DNA of 64,000 nt from Pseudomonadota bacterium (GTDB lineage: Bacteria > Myxococcota_A > Polyangia > GCA-2747355). Positions 26,096 through 34,614 of this stretch are shown piece after piece. The stretch is from positions 62,001 through 126,000 of the forward strand of contig JADJTL010000006.1 in the NCBI GenBank assembly GCA_016711215.1, given 5' to 3'. A program made the translations under genes and the position numbers. The notes under the pieces are model-generated. The model was not told where the DNA came from. It saw only the letters and a program-made list of their open reading frames with translations, and did not search any database. Positions within the stretch are counted from its first letter, which is position 1. The number at the start of each line of letters is the position of its first letter.

Positions 26096-29000
26096 CACGG
26101 CTGCTCCTTTTGCGCTGTCGCTGCCTGCTGGTTGCGACGCGACGCGGTCTGGTCTGCCGAGCGGAGCAGCGCCTCCCACCACGCGAGACCCCACGGCCCC
26201 CAACGCCGCGAGAGCCGCGAGAAACGAAGCGCGACCGCGCGCGCCCACTCGTCAGTGATTGCCGGTGGGGGAAGGTCGCGTCCGCGAGTACCAATCACAG
26301 GTCGCGCATAGCCATGATGAGCTGCGACAAGATGAAGAACAAAGTCCCTGTCATCCGTGGAAAGCTGCTTGAAGTTCTCGTGCGCTTCCACGTAGGGCAA
26401 CGAGCCGAACTCGTGCCGATACTCGTCGAGGAGATCGAAGTCGATAGGTCCCTTGGTCTTTGCATACGGGCGTCCATCGGGTGGCGCCTTGAATGCGTTC
26501 TGCCATTGCGAAGCACGCTTCCCTTCATCATGAAGACGAGCGGCCAAGGCGAGGAGGTCCACGCACGCTTGTTCGATGCCCAGCCGTCGTCCGATCGTGT
26601 TTGCGCAGTCTGCTGCCCAGGACTGGTGTTCGTCGAGCTGCTGTGGACGGTCTGCTTCGCCGCGCTCCTCTTCTGTCGCGGCATCGCCTGCCCAACCATC
26701 GACCACCAGTGCGGTAGCGGGCTCGCCGTTCATCGCGCTCGTCACGAGCAGATGGCGCCGCACCCAACCGGTGCCGGGCGTTGAACGCCACGCTGCGTCG
26801 TCCGCTTCGCTGGCGCCCACGGCACGGATGCGAAAGCCCGTCACGGGAACGTCTGGAGCGTCCGGGCGAGCAAGCCAGGTGGAGACCGCGTCTGCGGCAT
26901 CCGCCAACTTCGCCTTGTCGTCCAAGAGTCCATCGGTGAGACCGCCGAGACGCGAGTCGACGATGAGTGTTGTCCCTACCAACAATGCCTCGAGCTGCTT
27001 CGAGGCTTGCTCGCGGTCCTTCTTGGCCTCCTTGCTCTCTTTCCTACCCTTGCTCTTTGCGGCAGCCAGTTGCTCAAGGGTTCGCCATCCTCTCACCTCA
27101 CCGCGCGCTCCGAGCGCGATTGCGACGACGTGCTTCGAGTTCAGTACGGCCTCTTCATCATTCGCCCCGCGCAGCGCATCTGCGCGCTCGATGAGCCAAT
27201 CGATCACGAGGTGCGTTTCGGTTTCGAGCTGCTCGCTCGTGTGAGGTGGGGCAGCCTCGAAGAAGCGCTTCGCAGCCTTTGCATTGAAGGGTTCATCCGC
27301 GCGCACGGGGAGATGTCGTCGCCAGAGTATCGTCGTCTGTGGCGGATCGTTCGGCCGAAAGCCTCGCAGCCACGGGTCGACGTCGGGGCGCCCCGGATGC
27401 TCTTCGAGCGAGGTCATCGACCAAGCATCGACCAGTGGGCGCGTCAACTCGGGCCGAAGGGACTCGATAGTGGTCGCGTCACGGAGGAAATCGGCGAGGT
27501 CCTGGCGCGCGCGCAATTTCATCAGGGCGTCGGGGCTCAGGCTGCCGCTGTCCGCGAGCACAGCATCGAGCAACTTCCGTAGGGCGCGGTACTTCGCTAC
27601 CTCCGCTTCATGCCGGGCCACGATCTTCGCGTCGGAGTCCTTGAAGGCTTTGATCTGGTCGTCGCACTTCTTGAGGGCGTTCTTCAATGGCTCAAGGGAG
27701 TTCGCCATCGCCCCTTTGAGCCGTTCCTTCTCTTCCCTGGCCTTCTTCAGATTCTCCTTGGCCTCCTTCTTGGCCTTGCCGAGGCGCTCTTCTTCCGACT
27801 TGTGCGCGTCTCTTTGGGACGCACCCATTTTCCCCTTTGGAATTGCTTTCTTCGAGTTCTTGACCTGAGCGAGGTTGGCTTCGAGCTCGTTCACTTGCTC
27901 GCGCAGTGCGCGGACAGCCTCGGCTGCAGGCTGGTCGGCCTTCTCTAGCTGCTCAAGCTTTGCTCGAAGCGCGGGGCGTTCCTTGAAGGCTTGCGTTGCC
28001 GCATCGCGCTTCGCCAGTTTTTCAGCGAGCGCCTCTCTTGCCTTCGCGGTCGGCGGTGCGGGCTCGCCTTCGACGACAACGACAACTTTCGCATCGCGAT
28101 CGTCACCACCACGCCGGTTCACTCGACCGAGGCGTTGCACCATCCGCTCCCACGCGACGAGGTCGCAGACCATGTGGTCGGCGTCCATGTCCACGCCGAC
28201 CTCACCTGCGCTAGTCGCGACGAGAAACGTCGGCCCCTGGGAGACGGCACGTGTACCGTCAGTTCGCTCTACGAAGCCGTGTTCGACCAACCACACGGCC
28301 ACCTTGGTGCGCTCGAACACGCGACGCGCGCCCACCAAAAGTTCGATCGTCGCCGTCGCCGTCTTCGCTAGATCGCGCAGCTCGGCGGCAACCGCCGTCG
28401 CGTCCTCGCGCTTGTTGCAGAACACAAGGCACCGGACCTTCTCCGAACCTCGCGCCGTCAGCTCCCACGCCTTGTGGGCGAGAACGGCAGCGAGCTTGGG
28501 TCCCTTGTCCTTCTTGCTCGCGTCGTCGTTCTCGCTCGCGTCGTCCGCCGCCTTGCTGTCTTCGGCGGAAGGAGCGTCCACCGGGGCAGCAAGCTCCACG
28601 ATGTTCAGCGTCTTCTTCGCGTTAAGTCGCCTGGCGACGACTTCGTACCGCCTATCTTCATCGGTAAGCGTGAGCGGTGGGGCGGCAGTGGTCGTTTGGC
28701 GTCCCGTTGCTGACAGCGATAGCAGCTTGAACGGAGGCACCAGCGCGCGAAGGGCAGCGTCCGTGGGGCCGAAAGAATCAGCTCCGTTCTCGACCTGTCT
28801 GAGGAGATCCTCGAACGCAGGGACCGAGTGGGCCTCGTCGAGAACGAGGAGCGTGTCCGCGCCGAGGAGCCCTGCATGGTAGGGACGCATCTTCGAGGAG
28901 ACGCCGTAGCCCGAGAAGAGGAGCCGCGAGCCCACCATGTCGACAGTGCCGACGACGATCGCGGGCGACGATGGATCCTCAAGCCACGCGCGGTTGTCGA

Positions 29001-29400
29001 CGTGCTGGCCACGCAACGTCGAGATAGGCAGAGGGCGCTCATGAAGACCGAGGGCGTGTGCGACACCTCGCTCTTTCGCCACCCACGCGCAGAGTGCTTC
29101 GGCGACCTCGGTCGCTTGATCGACAACGGCGCGACGATCGACGACGTATACGAGTCGTCGAGGCAGCGAGGCTCCGAGCACTCGGGCGACGAGCCACACG
29201 GCCATGACGGCGGTCTTTCCGAGACCGGTCGGGATATCGAGAGACGAGACGACTTCGCCTTGGCGGAAGCGTCGAAGCAGCTCGACCTGCCATGGGAACG
29301 GCGCTTGCGCTGCATCGAGGCCGAGCGCACACCGGAGCCATTCCACCGCCTGTGGGTCGCCCGTACTCGCCACAACAGCGAGCGCTTCGTTACTCGCCAC
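26095..29400 (-). CDS. cas3: Cas3 helicase-nuclease of type I-G with C-terminal HD domain and a coiled-coil insert
   Basis: About 1,101 residues. Helicase motifs, numbered from this start: Walker A DIPTGLGKT (55-63), DEAH near 188, SAT near 230, motif VI VQRLGRVNRR near 421-430. The HD nuclease follows at the C-terminus, as in type I-G: DEHQSW near 925, RLHDEGK near 957 and AAHHGYARP near 1027. All catalytic signatures look intact. Between them, about 450-610, is a Lys/Glu-rich coiled coil of about 160 residues. I chose GTG 29400 because GGGAGG lies nine bases upstream; GTG 29418 is possible. It overlaps the HTH gene. Confidence 0.92.
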   Translation of the reverse strand: MASNEALAVVASTGDPQAVEWLRCALGLDAAQAPFPWQVELLRRFRQGEVVSSLDIPTGLGKTAVMAVWLVARVLGASLPRRLVYVVDRRAVVDQATEVAEALCAWVAKERGVAHALGLHERPLPISTLRGQHVDNRAWLEDPSSPAIVVGTVDMVGSRLLFSGYGVSSKMRPYHAGLLGADTLLVLDEAHSVPAFEDLLRQVENGADSFGPTDAALRALVPPFKLLSLSATGRQTTTAAPPLTLTDEDRRYEVVARRLNAKKTLNIVELAAPVDAPSAEDSKAADDASENDDASKKDKGPKLAAVLAHKAWELTARGSEKVRCLVFCNKREDATAVAAELRDLAKTATATIELLVGARRVFERTKVAVWLVEHGFVERTDGTRAVSQGPTFLVATSAGEVGVDMDADHMVCDLVAWERMVQRLGRVNRRGGDDRDAKVVVVVEGEPAPPTAKAREALAEKLAKRDAATQAFKERPALRAKLEQLEKADQPAAEAVRALREQVNELEANLAQVKNSKKAIPKGKMGASQRDAHKSEEERLGKAKKEAKENLKKAREEKERLKGAMANSLEPLKNALKKCDDQIKAFKDSDAKIVARHEAEVAKYRALRKLLDAVLADSGSLSPDALMKLRARQDLADFLRDATTIESLRPELTRPLVDAWSMTSLEEHPGRPDVDPWLRGFRPNDPPQTTILWRRHLPVRADEPFNAKAAKRFFEAAPPHTSEQLETETHLVIDWLIERADALRGANDEEAVLNSKHVVAIALGARGEVRGWRTLEQLAAAKSKGRKESKEAKKDREQASKQLEALLVGTTLIVDSRLGGLTDGLLDDKAKLADAADAVSTWLARPDAPDVPVTGFRIRAVGASEADDAAWRSTPGTGWVRRHLLVTSAMNGEPATALVVDGWAGDAATEEERGEADRPQQLDEHQSWAADCANTIGRRLGIEQACVDLLALAARLHDEGKRASQWQNAFKAPPDGRPYAKTKGPIDFDLLDEYRHEFGSLPYVEAHENFKQLSTDDRDFVLHLVAAHHGYARPVIGTRGRDLPPPAITDEWARAVALRFSRLSRRWGPWGLAWWEALLRSADQTASRRNQQAATAQKEQP

Positions 29401-29587
29401 GACCACCCCCCTCCCCACCGCGCGGCTGCGCGTCGATCCACTGGTCGAGCTCGGTACGCTTGATGCGCCACTGGCCCCGAATCTTGAAAGCCGGAATCTC
29501 GCCGGCCTGGGCCATGGCGTAGACGGTCTTCTCCGCGAGCTTGAGCAGCGCGGCGAGCTCCTTGATCGTCAGGACCTCGTCAGGCAT
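29390..29587 (-). CDS. Excisionase-like helix-turn-helix protein, first gene of the cas operon
   Basis: 65 residues. EVLTIKELAALLKLAEKTVY is followed by MAQAGEIPAFKIRGQWRIKR and ELDQWI. This is the MerR-like winged HTH of the excisionase/AlpA family (HTH_17). Such proteins help recombination or regulate transcription. The ATG at 29587 has GGAG six bases upstream; an ATG at 29629 is a less likely start. Its TAA overlaps the cas3 start, so it should be co-translated with cas3 and could autoregulate the operon or link it to the nearby recombinase. Confidence 0.85.
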   Translation of the reverse strand: MPDEVLTIKELAALLKLAEKTVYAMAQAGEIPAFKIRGQWRIKRTELDQWIDAQPRGGEGGGRGE

Positions 29588-29647
29588 CCGGGCTCCAGAT
29601 TGGGTGGCGCGTAGGGCTAGCGGCGGCATCAGACTCCAAGGAACGCC

Positions 29648-29676
29648 ATTCTATGCCACGGCCTTGGCCGGCTCAA
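29648..29676 (-). promoter_or_regulatory. Candidate promoter of the HTH-cas operon
   Basis: On the minus strand TTGAGC (29676-29671), a 17-bp spacer and TAGAAT (29653-29648) form a good sigma-70-type match, about 60 bases before the HTH start. It is the best such match that I saw between the recombinase module and the cas genes. Confidence 0.55.
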
Positions 29677-29683
29677 CGCCTGC

Positions 29684-30079
29684 TCAGGTCCCGGTGCTGA
29701 TTTCCCGCTTCAGCCCCTCCCACCGCCGCCGCTGCTCCTGCCAGTCGATCGTCCCGAGCACCGCCTCGCGCAGGCCGCGCTCGCTCACCCGCTGCGCGCC
29801 CGGGGGCAGCTCGAGGAAGAGGATCTCCTCCTGCACCTCGGGTGCGAGGAGGAGCAGGTCCATGAGCTGGGTGACGCGGGCGCGCGTGAAGCCGAGCTGC
29901 CGAGCCATGTCGGCGAAGTCGGCGAACGCCCCGCGCTCGAGCCGGCGGCGCAGGGCGTGCGCCAGGGCGAGCTGGTGGGCGATGCGCGCGGGGTAGCGGC
30001 GCGTCGGGGCTCGCTTCGCGGCCTGCTGGTGCTGGCGCCAGGCGCGCCCGCCCTTAAAGGCGATCACGACCTCGGTCAC
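29684..30079 (-). CDS. Small helix-turn-helix protein linked to the recombinase
   Basis: 131 residues, very Arg/Ala-rich. The middle reads FADFADMARQLGFTRARVTQ, a helix-turn-helix resembling the ParB/KorB type, followed by LLAPEVQEEILFLELPPG. Similar short proteins occur directly after large serine recombinases. The GTG start overlaps the recombinase stop (30076-30079), so it is the third gene of the DUF2924-recombinase unit. It may control recombination; no evidence beyond context. Confidence 0.65.
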   Translation of the reverse strand: MTEVVIAFKGGRAWRQHQQAAKRAPTRRYPARIAHQLALAHALRRRLERGAFADFADMARQLGFTRARVTQLMDLLLLAPEVQEEILFLELPPGAQRVSERGLREAVLGTIDWQEQRRRWEGLKREISTGT

Positions 30080-31637
30080 GCCGTGGCCTCCGTCGTGGGC
30101 TGCGGACCGGTCGGCGGCGCGGGCTCGTGGAACGTGACGCGCAGCGTGCCGCTCTCGGGGTCGACGCCGACGCGAGCGATGAGGGCGCGCAGCGCCTCCC
30201 GGCGCTCCTCGGGCACGAGCGCCTCCCAGACCTCGTCGAAGGCATCGAGCAGCTTGGCCACGTGCTCGCCCTCGGTGCGGAGCGCGGCGCAGGCGCGCAG
30301 ACGCCGCTCGAGGTCGGCGACACCGGCGCGGTGCTTGTCGGTCTCACGTTCGAGCTCGCCGAGCCGCTCGGCGAGGAGGCGCCCTCCGGCATCGACGCTG
30401 CTGAAGGCACCGAGCAGGCGCTTCGCCTCGGCGCCGAGCTCGCTGATCCGCGCCTCGAGCCTGTCCTTGGTCGCGACCAGCTCGGCCTCGCCCTCGTCGC
30501 CCTCGGCGAGCGTCGCGAGGATCCGATCGCGCAGCGCGCCGCTCTTCGCCAGCGCCTTCACCTGCGCGACGACAGCGGCCTCGACGTCGTTCGCGTTGAG
30601 CAGACCCGTGGGGCAGCGCAGGCCCTCCTGCGACGCGCGGCAGCGGTAGTAGCGGTAGCGCTGCTTCTTGTGGTTGTAGGCGTGGCTCGTGCTCATCGCC
30701 GCGTCGCAGGGCAGACAGCGGAGCAGCCCCGTCAGCAGCGACTCGCTCCCTCGCGGGCGACGCGTGCCGGCTCCGGCCGCGCGCAGGTCTAGGGTGCGCT
30801 GCACGCGCTCGAACACGTCGGGGGCGACGATGGGCTCGTGCTCGCCGAGGAAGAGGTCGTCGTTGTGGCGGACCTTGCCCACATAGAGCGGGTTGCGGAG
30901 CAGCCGGTGGACGGCGTTCTTGTTGAAGGGGCGCCCTCGCGTGGTGCCGTCCTCGGCCACGCGCGTCCGCAGCGTGAGCCCGCGTGCGTTGAGCCGCTGC
31001 GCGCCGTGAGCGCCATCGACAGGGTGCGCTCGCAGAGCTCGAAGGCGAGCTTCACGACGGCGGCCTCCTCGGGCACGACCTCGAGCGCGCGGCGCTGGCG
31101 GTCGACGCGGTAGCCGAGCACCAATGGGCCGCCGGTCCACTTCCCCCGGCGCTTGGCGGCCGCGATCTTGTCGCGGGTGCGCTCGCTGATCAGCTCTCGC
31201 TCGAACTGCACGAACGAGAGCAGGATGTGGAGCACGAGCCGGCCCATCGACGTCGAGGTGTCGAAGTGCTGCGTGATGCTGACGAAGGCGACCCGGCGCT
31301 TCTCGAAGCGCCCGACGAGCCGCGCGAAGTCGAGCAGCGAGCGGCTGAGTCGGTCGACCTTGTAGACCACGACCGTGTCGATCTCGCCGCGCTCGATGTC
31401 GTCCATGAGCCGCGTCAGCGCCGGGCGCTCGAGGTTTCCGCCCGTGAAGCCGCCGTCGTCGTAGCGCGTGGGCAGCGCCTTCCAGCCCTGGGCGGCCTGG
31501 CGCTTGATGAAGTGCTCGGCCGCCTCGCGCTGGGCGTCGAGCGTGTTGAAGTCGGAGTCCAGCCCCTCGGTCGTCGACTTGCGGGTGTAGATGGCGCACC
31601 GGACGACCTTCGGCTCCTTCACGAGCGCCGAGCTCAT
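30076..31637 (-). pseudogene. Large serine recombinase interrupted by a frameshift
   Basis: The N-terminal resolvase domain is in one frame: [11 protein letters not shown] with the nucleophile Ser near residue 21, [34 protein letters not shown]. Near 31005-31015 the reading moves to another frame, which continues with [13 protein letters not shown], the recombinase domain ([19 protein letters not shown]), the zinc ribbon (CLPCDAA and CRASQEGLRCP) and a coiled coil. Together about 520 codons would make a complete enzyme of the integrase type used by phages and mobile elements. The single break could be a real mutation or a sequencing error. The start overlaps the DUF2924 stop (ATGA). Confidence 0.85.
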
Positions 31638-32023
31638 GCCGCCCCCTTCGCGCCGACCTTGAAGAACAAGAAGCCGTTCCAGCGCGAGCCGGCGATCTTG
31701 GTAGCGAGCGTCGAGAGGCTCGCGAAGCGCTCGCCGCGGTACTCGAAGCCCTCGGTCAGCACCCGCACCTCGTGGACCGCGCCGCGGAACTCGCGGCGCA
31801 GCACCGTGCCCACGGGCGGCAGGCGCGGGTCGCGAGCGGTCGCCTCGACGATGCTCACGCTCGCCACGTTCCGCGGCGGACGTCGTCGCACGGGCGCCTT
31901 GTCCGCGAACTCGGCGGCGCGGGCCTTGGCCCTCGGCGAGAGGCCGCCATAGCGCTGCTCCTGCATCCGGTCGGCGATGCGCTTGAAGAGGTAGGTCTTG
32001 TTATGCAGAGCACCGCATAACAA
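31634..32023 (-). pseudogene. DUF2924 protein, N-terminally truncated
   Basis: The matching part begins at [20 protein letters not shown], continues with [18 protein letters not shown] and ends [20 protein letters not shown], which is the DUF2924 core. These proteins usually have an N-terminal helix pair before this point and sit next to large serine recombinases. Here the frame opens only a few codons earlier, at a TTG inside an inverted repeat, and an in-frame stop lies just upstream. The 5' end therefore seems lost at that repeat. Coupled to the recombinase by ATGA. Confidence 0.75.
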
Positions 32024-32029
32024 GACCTA
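31992..32029. repeat. 15-bp perfect inverted repeat at the DUF2924 break
   Basis: Arms TAGGTCTTGTTATGC (31992-32006) and its exact complement (32015-32029) enclose an 8-base loop. The left arm is coding sequence of DUF2924, while the right arm lies outside the gene, so part of the gene has been copied in inverted orientation at the point where the gene ends. Confidence 0.85.
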
Positions 32030-32131
32030 TGCGGAGCGCGGAGATATGCGGAATCCGACCATCGCGACGCGCGGTTGTTCGGGCGTTTTCGTGCCGTTGC
32101 GGAGGGCGCTCGACACAGAGCGCTCCGCATA
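32028..32131. repeat. 12-bp perfect inverted repeat flanking an 80-bp spacer
   Basis: TATGCGGAGCGC at 32028-32039 and GCGCTCCGCATA at 32120-32131. Related TATGCGGA words recur between the arms (near 32045) and CCGCATAA at 32013. Together with the previous repeat this forms a cluster of facing sites at the right edge of the recombinase module, a possible recombination or binding site. Confidence 0.65.
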
Positions 32132-32266
32132 ATCCCATCTTGACCACCCCAACGCGCAAGTAGCTGAAATCAAGCGACTCCGGATCGGGCCGTAGATACA
32201 AAGCAGGCTACGCGGCAGGCCTCGGGTCGATGCGGGCTGCGCATCGAGCACCTCCCGAATCGACGC

Positions 32267-33169
32267 ATGAACCTCAGCCATTTCGCTTCACAGACGGGAC
32301 ACCTGGACTGGATCGCGGGATCGAGCCTGACCGGCAGCGTCGAGACCGATCAGAGTTGGGTGGTGTGCCCGATGCTCGCGGTGAACGGCGACTCGCTCTT
32401 CATCGTCTATACGCTGACGGAGGACCGCAAGACCTTCGCTCCGGGAAACCACCGCATGAGCATTCACGGGCTCTCGTTTCGACTGCCCGAGGCCGGCCGG
32501 CACTACGTCTACCCTCGCTTCATTTCGACGGTGTTCCCCGAGGACGTGGCTGCCTATTCTGGCGCGTTCACGCTTGGCGAGTACCCCGGGCCGTACAGGG
32601 CGCGGGCGCAGGGCGGGGCGGGAATCGAGCTCCCGACGACCTTTCTGGACGACCACGCCTCGATCTCGAGGTGCAGCGGAGAAGCTCGCCCGCCGCGAGC
32701 ATCGATGAGTATTTTTGGGCGGCGGTCCTTGCGCTGGGTCACGGGCAGAGCGTGGTCCGCCTCGAGGTCCAGGGTCGCGTGAAGGGCCCGGGCAGCGAGG
32801 CGATTGTCCCCACCTTTACGGCCACCCTGGAGACCGCGGAGGGCGCCACGCGCTCCACGCGATCCTTCCGTGAACTCGCCTATACGGACGGCTGGAAGAC
32901 CATCCGCGCCCGCGTAGCCGCGCGACAGGTCGTCTTTCAGATCGGAGAGGCCCAACTGCCGCCCGTGCCGGTGTCGCTCGGGATCGTCCGCGCTTACCTC
33001 GGACAGGGCTACGCGCGGGCCGGAGCCCTTCCGCGACCTCCTCGACGCTCTATCGCCCGTCTTCTCTGGTGACCACCCAGCGACCCGTCCAATAGGCGCC
33101 GCGCGTTGCTCGCTGGCGCGCGACGCGCGCCTGTCCGGGGGGCGGGGCGCAGGCATGACTCACCCGTAG
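32267..33169 (+). pseudogene. Decayed gene of unknown function in three frames
   Basis: An ATG at 32267 opens a frame reading GHLDWIAGSSLTGSVETDQS and YPRFISTVFPEDVAAYSGAF up to about 32670. A second frame continues with SIDEYFWAAVLALGHGQSVV and LETAEGATRSTRSFREL to about 33020. A third gives PFRDLLDALSPVFSGD to a TAG at 33167. The joined product of about 295 residues is compositionally gene-like in each part, but I do not recognise it. Two frameshifts suggest decay next to the island edge. Confidence 0.55.
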
Positions 33170-34417
33170 CTACGGCTCCATGGTCCGGCGCAGGGTGTCC
33201 AGCAGGTCGTTGCGGCTGGGAAACGCCGGGCTGCGGGCGGCGAGGTCGTCTGCGGTCGCGGCGATCGCCTCGTGGGGTAGGGGCCCGTAGGTGGGGTGCA
33301 AGGCCCAGCGGAGGCGAGCGAGGGTCGCGATCGACGCCGCGACCTCCTCGGTGGTGCGGTGGAGCGAGGGCGTGGCCTGGATGATCCGAGTGATGCCGAT
33401 GATGCTCTGCGTCTCAAAGACGCGACCGAGGGCATCGCGGCGCTCAGCCAGGACCTGCGCACTTTGCTTGAGCGCCTTTGTCAGGGCGGCGCCGTCCGGG
33501 GGCGAGCCTGGCGAGGCGCCGTGGCTCAGCATGCTGCGATAGAGCCAGAAGCGCGGCCAGAACTCCATCAGGTCACCGTCGCGTGCGGCGCGCAGCGCGC
33601 GACGATCGATCGCTGCGCGTGCCGCGGCCTCGGAGCCGCGCAGGCCGGACCTCGCCACTGCCAGCGGCTGTGCAAGGGAGGCGGTGAAGGCGTTTGGGAA
33701 GGCGCCTCCGGTGGGCCGCAAGCGATCCTCGGCCTCGGGGTGGAGCGAGATCAGGACGGCGTTTGGCGCCTCGGCGGCGGCGAGCGCGCCAGCGACGGGG
33801 TCGGCGGTGGCAGGGTTTGCCAGCTGATCGACCAGCCTATCGAGCCGGGTCTTGGCGGGCAGGCTGGCGAGGAAGCGTCGCAGATCGGGCACGAAGTCGA
33901 GGTCTGTGAGCCAGCGCGCGCCCATGGTCACGTGGACGGGTACGCCGCGGACCAGGGCCGCGGAGGTGAGGGCGACGACGGTCTTGAACACGCAGTCGCG
34001 CGAGAGGCCCCCGACGATGGCGACGCGCAGCGGATCAGCGCCACCGGCGGACACCAGACCACGGACGAAGTGGTGCAGAGGTCGCAACGCCGCACCGACG
34101 AAGCTGCGAGCGTAGGCCCGTCCGCCGTAGCGGCCAGCGAGCGTCAGCGTGCGCGGCGCGAAACCCTGCCCCTCTAGAAACCCGCGCAGAGCCGCGTCGC
34201 TGTAGTCGCGGCTGTAGTGGTCGTCGGTGATCCGCACCAAGCCGAAGGGACGCCCGGACGCTGCCATAGGGGGTGGGGATGCCGCTGTCGTCGTGGCGCC
34301 GGTGAGGCAGACCAGGGCGAGGCCGACGAGCGCGAGCCGGCGGGGCCCACGGTGGCGCGTGCTGGTCGCGGCGGCCGCGAGGGGCTGCAACGCGGTGTGG
34401 TCGGTGGGAGAGGGCAT
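33170..34417 (-). CDS. Exported protein of unknown function
   Basis: 415 residues from the ATG at 34417. A signal peptide is visible (RRLALVGLALVCLTGATTTA, ending near residue 45). Mature features include RPFGLVRITDDHYSRDYSDA, a Rossmann-like strand PLRVAIVGGLSRDCVFK, and a helical C-terminal half rich in Ala, Arg and Leu. No catalytic motif that I recognise. The frame continues far upstream of 34417, but that part is low-complexity and lies over the Nudix gene, so it is not used. Probably periplasmic or outer-membrane associated. Confidence 0.7.
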   Translation of the reverse strand: MPSPTDHTALQPLAAAATSTRHRGPRRLALVGLALVCLTGATTTAASPPPMAASGRPFGLVRITDDHYSRDYSDAALRGFLEGQGFAPRTLTLAGRYGGRAYARSFVGAALRPLHHFVRGLVSAGGADPLRVAIVGGLSRDCVFKTVVALTSAALVRGVPVHVTMGARWLTDLDFVPDLRRFLASLPAKTRLDRLVDQLANPATADPVAGALAAAEAPNAVLISLHPEAEDRLRPTGGAFPNAFTASLAQPLAVARSGLRGSEAAARAAIDRRALRAARDGDLMEFWPRFWLYRSMLSHGASPGSPPDGAALTKALKQSAQVLAERRDALGRVFETQSIIGITRIIQATPSLHRTTEEVAASIATLARLRWALHPTYGPLPHEAIAATADDLAARSPAFPSRNDLLDTLRRTMEP

Positions 34418-34469
34418 GTCGAGGGTCTTAGCGGTCGTTTCCAGCAGTTGGGATCCCTGTCCGGCCCGC

Positions 34470-34566
34470 GCTTCAGGTGCCCGTGCTTCAGGTGCCCGGC
34501 ACACCCGAGGGGCAGCCACGACGCGCAGGCGGCCACGACGTGCAGGCAACCACGCTGCGCAGGCGG
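34470..34566. repeat. Two short tandem arrays between the exported protein and the Nudix gene
   Basis: GCTTCAGGTGCCCG occurs twice with a 15-bp period (34470 and 34485). CCACGACGCGCAGGCGG-like 17-bp units occur three times (34516-34566) with few differences. Confidence 0.75.
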
Positions 34567-34614
34567 CCGCTCGCAGGCCCGGCCCCTGCGTCTTGCGCCC
34601 CTCGGTCTGGTCGC

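Larger units (their letters stand above)
14775..32131. mobile_element. Putative recombinase-bearing defence island
   Basis: Everything between the HsdM remnant and the inverted repeats near 32.1 kb lies on the minus strand and is accessory in character: IS, RhuM, unknown small genes, AlbA ATPase, type I-G cas genes, excisionase-like HTH, large serine recombinase and DUF2924. Flanking genes are of housekeeping or metabolic type. The borders are guesses; no flanking direct repeat or attachment site could be proved by eye. Confidence 0.5.

Noticed and set aside
21649..32131. A CRISPR array belonging to the type I-G genes
   Set aside because: I found no run of direct repeats of about 30-37 bp with regular spacers near the cas genes or elsewhere in the window. 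The short tandem arrays have 9-19 bp units without spacers.
31992..32131. An integron attC site
   Set aside because: GTTATGC and GCATAAC resemble R' and R'' boxes, but they face each other 8 bases apart and are explained by an inverted copy of DUF2924 coding sequence; no integron integrase is present.
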